Assembly (NCBI GenBank): GCA_947572405.1
Contig: CANPBV010000092.1
Location: 1 to 5,361 of the forward strand
Direction of reading: 5' to 3'
Origin: an uncultured Mycoplasmatota bacterium
Lineage (GTDB): Bacteria; Bacillota_I; Bacilli_A; RF39; UBA660
Length of the DNA: 5,361 bases
The notes beneath the pieces were generated by a model that worked only from the letters and a program-made list of their open reading frames with translations, was not told the DNA's origin and searched no databases. Shown piece after piece: positions 1 through 4,904 of the stretch. The position numbers were made by a program, and so were the translations under genes. Every line of letters begins with the position of its first letter. Positions within the stretch are counted from its first letter, which is position 1.

Positions 1-34
1 CCATAATAAAAACTACACATTTTTTTATGTAGTT
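1..34 (-). terminator. Weak hairpin with T-rich tail
   Basis: Read on the minus strand, AACTACA (34-28) pairs perfectly with TGTAGTT (17-11) across a 10-base loop and is followed directly by a T-rich tail ending at the window edge. The stem is only 7 bp and AT-rich, so termination would be weak. On the plus strand there is no T-run after the stem, which fixes the orientation. It would lie about 160 bases downstream of the DUF5661-like gene, or just after the putative transposase remnant at 62-157. Confidence 0.35.
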
Positions 35-61
35 CCTTAAACTGATGACATTGGGAGATCA

Positions 62-157
62 CTACAAGTCGTTATTGACTTTGCCAATATTGTAATGTTG
101 CCTAGTTGTCAAAAACTGAGTTTTAAACAAGCCACGAGTTACAACATTTCCTTTGAC
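62..157 (-). pseudogene. Possible decayed 3' end of a TnpB-like (IS200/IS605) gene
   Basis: A 31-codon frame is open on the minus strand between a TAA at 160-158 and a TAG at 64-62. It has no start codon or ribosome binding site of its own. Its translation contains V-x-R-G-L-F-K-T and, about ten residues later, Y-N-I-G-K-V-N-N. In TnpB/OrfB proteins of IS200/IS605 elements the C-terminal end commonly reads like K-R-G-L-F-K-T followed by N-A-D-V-N-G-S-Y-N-I-x-R-K-V. The match is partial: the N-A-D-V-N-G stretch is not recognisable and the zinc-ribbon cysteines are absent. If real, this is a strongly eroded fragment. The resemblance is from memory of the family and could be chance in a short frame. 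The rest of 1-196 holds no gene I can see. Confidence 0.25.
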
Positions 158-196
158 TTAGTTTTCAATTTTAATCTATCATAAAAATCATAATTT

Positions 197-460
197 CTAA
201 CTTATAAGTTTACTCTTTAAATATTTTTCATAAGATAATAACCCATATTCCTTATTGTAATAATTAGGAAATTCATTTAAATGTGCTAAAGCTATTTTGG
301 CGGTAGTAATTAAATTATCATTTGTAACATTGGTTTTTGAATTAATTGTACCATGTTCTAATTCTATATTTATACCAGTTAAAAATTCTTCTATTGTAAA
401 TTTATCAAAGGAAACTCCTAATAGTGAAGCGGCATATTCTGCATCATTAATATTAAACAT
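197..460 (-). CDS. DUF5661-like small protein (87 aa)
   Basis: This is a small soluble protein of unknown function with no signal peptide or membrane segment. I recognise the DUF5661 pattern: an N-terminal helix (residues 5-16), then ELEHG (33-37), TNVTND (43-48) and a highly typical K-I-A-L-A-H-L-N-E-x-P-x-Y-Y block (55-68) in the C-terminal half. The length is usual for that family. I chose the ATG at 460-458 because GGTGAT (469-464), the 3' part of a consensus Shine-Dalgarno site, sits immediately upstream with normal spacing. A TTG further upstream (496) would add 12 residues that look unlike the family and would put this site inside the gene. The stop codon of the small open frame at 465-671 falls inside this ribosome binding site, so translation may be coupled. 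The biochemical role is unknown. Confidence 0.65.
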   Translation of the reverse strand: MFNINDAEYAASLLGVSFDKFTIEEFLTGINIELEHGTINSKTNVTNDNLITTAKIALAHLNEFPNYYNKEYGLLSYEKYLKSKLIS

Positions 461-464
461 ATAA

Positions 465-671
465 TCACCAATATAGTATATGTTTATTTTTACCAAATAA
501 GATTTCTCTTATACATTTTTTATAATTTGCTTTAAAAAAAATGAAATAAATCCCACCTACAAATAGGACCATTATACTCGCAATATCAAACAAACTTATA
601 TTATTTATATAAATGTCTTTATTTTTAATACTATTTTGCCTATTTTTATATTTTCTATTACCCTCACTTTT
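465..671 (-). pseudogene. Small open frame with one membrane helix, probably a gene remnant
   Basis: This frame is open for 68 codons from just after a TGA (674-672) to a TGA at 467-465. It begins with a polar lysine/asparagine-rich stretch. A clear hydrophobic helix follows (D-I-A-S-I-M-V-L-F-V-G-G-I-Y-F-I-F-F), then a basic tail (K-A-N-Y-K-K-C-I-R). That order fits a single-pass membrane protein or the last helix of a larger one. The only in-frame ATG (572-570) lies inside the helix, would give 35 residues, and has only a poor ribosome binding site. The polar N-terminal part therefore lacks a start. The stop overlaps the ribosome binding site of the DUF5661-like gene. Either this is a truncated gene or it starts at a non-ATG codon. 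I recognise no family. Confidence 0.3.
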
Positions 672-748
672 TCATTTCATTATGCTGTATATTATTTCCG
701 AGTCTTCCATAATAGTTAACAGTGAAATTTGTTAATGATAATAAAGAG

Positions 749-844
749 ATTTAAACTTCAATATGTTTTGATTACAACTGATTCGTTTGAAAATAATTTG
801 ATGTTGAATACAGAATTTAAATTTCAATATGTTTTGATTATAAC
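749..844 (-). CRISPR. Two-repeat CRISPR-like array (30-bp repeats, 36-bp spacer)
   Basis: Two 30-bp direct repeats lie at 749-778 and 815-844. They share ATTTAAA at the left, an identical 18-bp core (TTCAATATGTTTTGATTA) and AAC at the right. They differ only at positions 8 and 27, both C versus T. The unit between them (779-814) is exactly 36 bp and unrelated to the repeat. A 30-bp repeat with a 36-bp spacer is typical of type I-B and some type III arrays in Clostridia. Read on the minus strand, the repeat begins GTT(G/A)TAAT and ends TTTAAAT, like known clostridial I-B repeats (GTTTTA...GTAAAT), which suggests minus-strand transcription. No cas gene is in the window, and no clean third repeat exists on either side. 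This is best read as a remnant or orphan mini-array; a simple tandem duplication cannot be excluded. Confidence 0.5.
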
Positions 845-915
845 AAATAAAAATTTGAAAAGGTAGTTTAAACCAGTTCCCTTAAATCTAGATTTATTGT
901 ACTATAAATTCCCCA

Positions 916-999
916 TCATAATTCACAATAATGGTCCCATTTTTCAATATTAACATTTTGCCCAATATAAATATCATTCTCGTTAGTATAACTATCCAT
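916..999 (-). CDS. Tiny ORF (27 aa) overlapping the end of the SDR gene
   Basis: The ATG at 999-997 lies eight bases inside the 3' end of the dehydrogenase gene and is out of frame with it. GAGGG, within the last SDR codons, sits five bases upstream, so translational coupling is plausible. The predicted peptide starts M-D-S-Y-T-N-E-N-D-I-Y-I-G-Q-N-V and stops at a TGA (918-916). A neighbouring frame then reads on as K-N-G-T-I-I-V-N-Y-D-G-E-F-I-V-Q to a TAA at 896-894. That continuation looks more protein-like than the in-frame end, so the ORF may be a slightly longer gene (about 35 aa) broken by a shift in the A5 run near 941-945. I recognise no family. It may equally be non-coding. Confidence 0.25.
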   Translation of the reverse strand: MDSYTNENDIYIGQNVNIEKWDHYCEL

Positions 1000-1774
1000 T
1001 TTTACCCTCTTTTTTCTTTTGAAAATTTCCAGCAAAACGAGTAATTCTTTTCCTTGAAAGAAAGTGAGTTCCCATTGAAACACATTTCATTTTAAAACCA
1101 GGAATAATAATCAATTTTCGTTTTAACATTTTTTCAATAGCATATTCAGCTACATTATAGCTTTCTAATCCTGGAATAGCAAACTTCACGCCTGCTACTT
1201 TATTGAAATTTGTATCAACTGGTCCAGGGCACAAAACCCCAATATAAACATGACTCCCAGCTCTTCTAAGCTCCTCGTGCAACGCCTCTGTAAAGTGAAG
1301 TACATATGCTTTTGTTGCGTAATAAGTTGCCATATAGGGTCCCGACATAAACCCAGCTATACTTGCTACATTTAAAATATAGCCTTTATCTTTCTCTTTA
1401 AAATCTTTTAAAAACTGCTTGGTAAGTGCCTGAACAGATTTAATGTTTAAATCAATCATATCTAATTCTTTTTCTAATTTTGTACCTGTAAACTCCCCAA
1501 ATAAACCAAACCCAGCATTGTTAATAACAATATCAATATCCTGTTTCTTTACCTTGTTATATAATTTCATGCAATTAAAAGTACTGGCTAAATCCATGGA
1601 AATGATTTCTGCTTCTATTCCAAAACCCTTTTTTGGATGCTCTAATTCTTTTTTTAATTTTTCTAGCTTCTCTTTCTTTCTTGCAACCAAGATTAAATTG
1701 TATCCTCTTCTAGCTAGTACTCTTGCCATATCTGCTCCTAAACCAGAACTTGCGCCTGTAATTAATGCCAACAT
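992..1774 (-). CDS. Short-chain dehydrogenase/reductase (SDR), DltE/COG0300-like
   Basis: This is a cytosolic NAD(P)-dependent oxidoreductase of the classical SDR family (260 aa), acting on an unknown carbonyl or hydroxyl substrate. Numbering from the upstream ATG at 1789, the sequence shows the cofactor glycine motif TGASSGLG (11-18), V-A-R (35-37) with an arginine that favours NADPH, and NNAG (90-93). The catalytic set is Asn115, Ser143, Tyr156 and Lys160 (Y-Y-A-T-K), followed by the C-P-G-P-V-D-T loop (187-193). All catalytic residues are present and the length is normal. I place the start at the third in-frame ATG (1774-1772). GGAG (1787-1784) lies nine bases upstream of it, and the protein then begins M-L-A-L-I-T-G-A, as SDRs do; the ATG at 1789 has no ribosome binding site. 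The gene has its own promoter (1800-1828) after the terminator of the preceding operon. The substrate cannot be told from sequence. Confidence 0.9.
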   Translation of the reverse strand: MLALITGASSGLGADMARVLARRGYNLILVARKKEKLEKLKKELEHPKKGFGIEAEIISMDLASTFNCMKLYNKVKKQDIDIVINNAGFGLFGEFTGTKLEKELDMIDLNIKSVQALTKQFLKDFKEKDKGYILNVASIAGFMSGPYMATYYATKAYVLHFTEALHEELRRAGSHVYIGVLCPGPVDTNFNKVAGVKFAIPGLESYNVAEYAIEKMLKRKLIIIPGFKMKCVSMGTHFLSRKRITRFAGNFQKKKEGKNG

Positions 1775-1799
1775 TTTTATCATCTCCATTCTTTATTTC

Positions 1800-1828
1800 A
1801 TTATAACGTATTATTTTGTTTTTGTAAC
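1800..1828 (-). promoter_or_regulatory. Promoter of the SDR gene
   Basis: On the minus strand a perfect TATAAT -10 box (1805-1800) lies 17 bp from a GTTACA -35-like box (1828-1823). This predicts a start of transcription near 1793 and a short leader of about 20 bases that contains the GGAG ribosome binding site. It sits directly after the T8 tract that ends the glycosylase operon. Confidence 0.6.
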
Positions 1829-1829
1829 G

Positions 1830-1858
1830 AAAAAAAAGAAAATTTCTAGAAATTTCCA
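1830..1858 (-). terminator. Terminator after the DNA glycosylase gene
   Basis: Two bases after the stop codon of the glycosylase gene, the minus strand carries the perfect 16-bp palindrome AAATTTCTAGAAATTT (1855-1840). A short TTTTC-type junction and a run of eight T (1837-1830) follow. The stem is AT-rich with a CTAG loop and so modest in strength, but its position right after the stop and before a new promoter supports a factor-independent terminator. Confidence 0.6.
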
Positions 1859-2353
1859 TTATTTTATTAGTTCCTTTAATATTTCATAGTTTTCTATTAA
1901 TTGTTCTTCTTTCACCGAACAATTAGCTGGACTTGTGGAGGGCAAGCACACCGACTGAATATTGATAACTGGCAATACATATTTTTGATATAAAAAATCT
2001 GCTTTTTTTCCAGTTGTCACGATAGATTTAATATTTGTTTTCTGGATTAGCCCCTTTATATCATTTACTGCTACATTTGAAATAGAACTATCGCTTGCCC
2101 CTTTTATATCACAACTTTTCACAACATCCCAAAGAGCGATATGATATCTTAAAACGAATTCCTTTTTATCCTCTATCGAAACTGGAACTTGTTCTTTAAA
2201 AACTTTAGCTAGAACTTTCCAAAAACGATTCTGAGGATGCCCATAATAAAAGCCTTTTTCTCTAGATTTCGGGGATGGAATACTTCCTAAAATCAATACT
2301 TTAGAATCTTTATCAAAAACAGGTTCAAATGGATGAGCAACATATTGTTTCAT
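1859..2353 (-). CDS. Hypoxanthine/uracil-DNA glycosylase family protein
   Basis: This 164-aa protein belongs to the uracil-DNA glycosylase superfamily and most resembles the DNA-deoxyinosine (hypoxanthine) glycosylases, UDG family 6. Such enzymes flip out a deaminated base and cut the N-glycosidic bond, starting base-excision repair. Visible motifs are G-S-I-P-S-P-K-S (23-30, the first active-site loop), Y-Y-G-H-P-Q-N-R-F-W (36-45, with Asn42 as a likely catalytic or base-contacting residue) and L-P-S-T-S-P-A-N (137-144, the DNA-intercalation loop). The protein looks complete and of normal length. Its ATG overlaps the TGA of the nucleotidyltransferase gene (ATGA, 2353-2350), and only a weak AAAAG precedes it, so translation is probably coupled. 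Substrate choice (hypoxanthine or uracil) is inferred from the family only. Its place in an AbiE-like operon is unusual. Confidence 0.82.
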   Translation of the reverse strand: MKQYVAHPFEPVFDKDSKVLILGSIPSPKSREKGFYYGHPQNRFWKVLAKVFKEQVPVSIEDKKEFVLRYHIALWDVVKSCDIKGASDSSISNVAVNDIKGLIQKTNIKSIVTTGKKADFLYQKYVLPVINIQSVCLPSTSPANCSVKEEQLIENYEILKELIK

Positions 2354-3111
2354 TCTTTTACTAATGCCCCTAAATAAATTTCAGATAACAATTCACAATA
2401 ATCGTTAAGAGGCAAATCCATAATCATCATACGATCAGATTGTTCTTCTTGTATTGTTGTTATAAATTCTTGCATATCTTCTCTTATAGGAGCACTCAAT
2501 TGTATTTTCTTATTTCTTGGTAATATCATCAATAATCTAGCAATATCATTTTTATGTTTTTTTATTGTATCTGTTAATCCTTGAACCCCTTCCCTTTTCC
2601 TTTTCAAAGTATCTAAATAAGCCTTTGCCTTAAATGGAATTAAATGAAATTCATCTAGAATTACGACTCCGTTAACTATTTTTTTCCCATCTAACAAAAA
2701 CGAATAATAATCATCATTTAATAAAATGGCAGATAAACTAGAAATTGAATCACTAATATGAAGAGGTGTCAAATGAGAATCTGGTATTAATTGATAATTA
2801 GATGGCTTCCTGGTAAACAACTCAATCATTTTGGGGGTTTCTTCGTTAATCGGCTTCTCAAATCTATAATATTGTTTTTCTTCTTTTCCCCTATAAATAG
2901 ATTGATAACCTCCTATATTCACAAAATTCCAAAATTGTTGAACAAATTTTTCATCTAATTTCTCAACAATCAAAACAGTATCAAAATCTTTCGTTGCTCT
3001 AAAATATAGTCCATTTTCCTCCATATTTAAAAAGCAGGCTACACCACCTATAATCATATAATATTCTTCATACCCATGAAAGAACTTTTTCCACATTTCT
3101 AATCCATGCAT
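2350..3111 (-). CDS. AbiEii-like nucleotidyltransferase (putative type IV toxin)
   Basis: This 253-aa protein has a DNA polymerase beta-type nucleotidyltransferase fold. The signature is I-I-G-G-V-A (20-25, glycine pair at 22-23), then R-A-T-K-D-F-D (38-44) whose Asp42 and Asp44 would bind the metal ions. E97 in K-M-I-E-L-F is a possible third acidic ligand. The C-terminal part carries I-P-F-K-A-K-A-Y-L-D (158-167) and K-K-H-K-N-D-I-A-R-L (184-193), which I associate with AbiEii-type proteins. Known AbiEii/MenT toxins transfer nucleotides to tRNA or other targets and arrest growth; that activity is inferred here. The start is well placed: AAGGAG sits eight bases before the ATG, inside the last codons of the upstream gene, and the two genes overlap by 13 bases. 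That is a classic antitoxin-toxin arrangement. It could instead be a non-toxic housekeeping nucleotidyltransferase. Confidence 0.72.
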   Translation of the reverse strand: MHGLEMWKKFFHGYEEYYMIIGGVACFLNMEENGLYFRATKDFDTVLIVEKLDEKFVQQFWNFVNIGGYQSIYRGKEEKQYYRFEKPINEETPKMIELFTRKPSNYQLIPDSHLTPLHISDSISSLSAILLNDDYYSFLLDGKKIVNGVVILDEFHLIPFKAKAYLDTLKRKREGVQGLTDTIKKHKNDIARLLMILPRNKKIQLSAPIREDMQEFITTIQEEQSDRMMIMDLPLNDYCELLSEIYLGALVKE

Positions 3112-4064
3112 AGGCCCATCTCCTTTAATATCGTATCTAACTCTAGTTTAATTCTAGGATCTTTTGAGTCTTTTAATTGAGCATATAAAGAAATTTGATC
3201 AATGATATTAGAATGAGCCAGTATTCCTGGATCATATTTCCAAATTTCGATAATAATATAATCATTTAAATCCAAAAGACTTTGATCTATCAATTGCTTC
3301 TGATCTAACAACTCTATATATTTTCTTGAAATAGCATAAAATTCATATCTAGGATTCCCAATCATACTTTTACAAGATAACGCACTTTCATTAGATAAAT
3401 AAGCAGGAATTTCATTAGGTAGCGTTTTAATGCAATATGATTTTAAAACTGGGCTAATTAAATATTTTTTTCCTCTTCTCCAAAACTCATCCCAAGGAAT
3501 GCATTGATAAAATTTTCTAGTATTTTCTCCGATCACTGTCACTAACTGGAAAGATAAAAGTTCCCTTAATACCCTGCTTGCAGTCATTAAGGGAATTGAC
3601 AAAAATTGGGATAGTCCTTTTACTGAAATCGTTTCTTGTTTTTTTATAAGCAAATAAATATAAGCAAGTTGAGCAATTGACGAAAAATATAATCGAGATG
3701 GAAGATAGGTTTTAAATTCTTCTATTTGTAGGCCTACGTATGGAATATACATTTGCCTATTCATATCAATAAAAGCTATTCTATGTTGAATTAGCCAATT
3801 TCTCCTTTCCTTTCCTATATTTTGAAATACAATAACTGGATATGGAACAGAATAGCTTTTTAGTAAATTAACATGCTTTTCTAATTCTCGGAAATTATAA
3901 TTTATATTTTTACACACTAAAAATGTAAGCTTTAAACTCTGAATTTCTGCCACATAAAATTGAAAGTTCCTTTCTAAAAATAGTGGAAATTCCGCCTTAA
4001 AATGAAATGTTTCTAAAACGATATCTTCTCCAAATACCTCTTTTATGTATCTACCAAGTTCCAT
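3099..4064 (-). CDS. AbiEi-like winged-helix repressor/antitoxin
   Basis: This 321-aa protein is probably the DNA-binding partner of the nucleotidyltransferase. Numbering from the GTG at 4073, an N-terminal domain of about 125 residues ends in a conserved block (R-R-N-W-L-I, 90-95; A-F-I-D-M-N-R-Q-M-Y-I-P, 100-111). A winged helix follows at 130-187, with recognition helix around P-L-M-T-A-S-R-V-L-R-E-L (161-172). A C-terminal domain has L-S-N-E-S-A-L-S (226-233), an E-I-W-K-Y-D-P motif (276-282) and S-L-Y-A-Q-L-K-D near 295-302. Canonical AbiEi has its winged helix at the N-terminus, so this is a variant architecture. I chose the ATG at 4064-4062 because GAGGTG precedes it at ideal spacing; the GTG at 4073 is part of that binding site. 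It likely represses its own promoter through the 9-mer repeats at 4078-4131 and neutralises the downstream enzyme. Both roles are inferred. Confidence 0.7.
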   Translation of the reverse strand: MELGRYIKEVFGEDIVLETFHFKAEFPLFLERNFQFYVAEIQSLKLTFLVCKNINYNFRELEKHVNLLKSYSVPYPVIVFQNIGKERRNWLIQHRIAFIDMNRQMYIPYVGLQIEEFKTYLPSRLYFSSIAQLAYIYLLIKKQETISVKGLSQFLSIPLMTASRVLRELLSFQLVTVIGENTRKFYQCIPWDEFWRRGKKYLISPVLKSYCIKTLPNEIPAYLSNESALSCKSMIGNPRYEFYAISRKYIELLDQKQLIDQSLLDLNDYIIIEIWKYDPGILAHSNIIDQISLYAQLKDSKDPRIKLELDTILKEMGLCMD

Positions 4065-4077
4065 ATTTGTCACCTCT

Positions 4078-4131
4078 TTATAACATCATTATAACACACA
4101 TAATGTTATAACTCAATCTTTTATGTTATAA
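4078..4131. promoter_or_regulatory. Operator: four TTATAACAT boxes over the AbiE-like promoter
   Basis: The 9-mer TTATAACAT occurs at 4078-4086 (exact) and 4089-4097 (last base C). Its exact reverse complement ATGTTATAA occurs at 4103-4111 and 4123-4131. The first two starts are 11 bp apart and the last two 20 bp apart, so each same-orientation pair lies near whole helical turns. The boxes cover the ribosome binding site edge, the -10, the spacer and the region upstream of the -35. AbiEi repressors are known to bind inverted repeats in their own promoter, so this is the probable autoregulatory site. Confidence 0.65.
4088..4116 (-). promoter_or_regulatory. Promoter of the three-gene AbiE-like operon
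   Basis: The minus strand has TTGAGT (4116-4111) and a perfect TATAAT (4093-4088) separated by exactly 17 bp. The expected transcription start is near 4081, leaving a leader of about 17 bases with the GAGGTG ribosome binding site. The -35 box overlaps the stop codon of the ATPase gene, so the operon has its own promoter although it sits right behind that gene. No terminator separates them, so some read-through is likely. Confidence 0.7.
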
Positions 4132-4859
4132 ATATCCTTTGACAATAATTCATTTAAAATACAATCTTTATCATTAATAAATAATTTATACAATTGATAA
4201 TATTCCGTTTCTTCATATTTACGTAAAGAAAAAAAATGATCCAAGTCATATATTTCTGCCCCTGGATAAGAAAGCAAAATAGGAGAATGGGTTACTATAA
4301 TAAATTGTGAACCTTCATCTATTAATTGTTTCATCAAAATTAATAGACTCATTTGTCTAGTTGGTGATAATGCCGCTTCTGGTTCATCTAAAATATATAA
4401 TCCATTTTTTCCAAATCTATTTTTCATGACAGCCATGAAACTTTCTCCATGAGATTGTTCATGTAATGATTTTCCTCCATAATAGGTAAAAATTCCACCA
4501 CTATCTTGTTCTATTTCATCTAAGTGGGTAGCAAAATTATAAAAGCTTTCTGCTCTTAAGAAAAATTTTGTTTGTGGTAATTTAGATGTTTTTACAACTT
4601 TTATATATTGATGTAATGGTGATATCGTATTTTTAGTACTAAAATTGAAATTATTGGTCCCACCTTCTCCATTCATTCCCATAGAGATTGCTATTGCTTC
4701 TATTAACGTACTTTTTCCTGAACCGTTTTCTCCAATTAAAAATGTAACCGGACTATGGAATTCTAATACATCGAGACCTTTTAAACAAGGAATGTTATAT
4801 GGATATTTTCCCGGATTTATTATTTTTTCTTTTTCATATTCTATTCTTTTGATAAACAT
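4113..4859 (-). CDS. Stand-alone ABC-type AAA ATPase (COG3910-like)
   Basis: This 248-aa soluble ATPase has the ABC/SMC-type nucleotide-binding fold and no transporter partner. Numbering from the ATG at 4871, it shows Walker A G-E-N-G-S-G-K-S-T (47-55), F-F-L-R-A-E-S-F (103-110), the signature S-H-G-E-S (140-144), Walker B L-Y-I-L-D-E-P-E (158-165), D-loop A-L-S-P (167-170) and the switch histidine in V-T-H-S-P (193-197). All are intact. The pattern closely matches the widespread predicted-ATPase group COG3910, whose function is not established. Members lack long coiled coils, as here. I prefer the ATG at 4859-4857, since GGTGAT (4869-4864) precedes it properly; the ATG at 4871 has no ribosome binding site. 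A promoter lies just upstream. Whether it works with the downstream AbiE-like operon is unknown. Confidence 0.85.
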   Translation of the reverse strand: MFIKRIEYEKEKIINPGKYPYNIPCLKGLDVLEFHSPVTFLIGENGSGKSTLIEAIAISMGMNGEGGTNNFNFSTKNTISPLHQYIKVVKTSKLPQTKFFLRAESFYNFATHLDEIEQDSGGIFTYYGGKSLHEQSHGESFMAVMKNRFGKNGLYILDEPEAALSPTRQMSLLILMKQLIDEGSQFIIVTHSPILLSYPGAEIYDLDHFFSLRKYEETEYYQLYKLFINDKDCILNELLSKDIYNIKD

Positions 4860-4875
4860 GGAAATCACCATTTTT

Positions 4876-4904
4876 ATTATAACATATATCTTTATCTATT
4901 GTAA
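4876..4904 (-). promoter_or_regulatory. Probable promoter of the ATPase gene
   Basis: The minus strand has TATAAT (4881-4876), 17 bp from a TTACAA -35-like box (4904-4899) that lies in the last codons of the upstream gene. The predicted leader is only about ten bases, carrying the GGTGAT ribosome binding site. The -10 is overlapped on the plus strand by an exact TTATAACAT (4877-4885), the same 9-mer found four times at the AbiE-like promoter. Confidence 0.45.

Noticed and set aside
35..175. A CRISPR tracrRNA or other structured RNA between the window edge and the DUF5661-like gene
   Set aside because: Short hairpins can be drawn (for example AAGTC/GACTT at 66-81), but I found no anti-repeat to the 749-844 repeats and no recognisable RNA family.
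43..183. A plus-strand frame open for about 46 codons at 43-183
   Set aside because: It has no proper start codon or ribosome binding site, and all other genes run on the minus strand. The minus-strand reading gives the more interpretable translation.
465..680. Reading TGA as tryptophan (mycoplasma code), which would extend the small membrane ORF to an ATG at 680
   Set aside because: The large genes use TGG for tryptophan and carry no internal TGA. TGA also serves as a true stop for the ATPase and nucleotidyltransferase genes.
1443..1889. A plus-strand open frame of about 148 codons across the SDR gene
   Set aside because: It lies opposite a gene with a complete set of SDR catalytic motifs, has a low-complexity Ser/Phe/Ile-rich translation, and has no convincing ribosome binding site.
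4113..4859. The ATPase as a new anti-phage effector
   Set aside because: Its motifs match a widespread stand-alone ATPase group (COG3910) found in many contexts, and nothing besides adjacency links it to defence.
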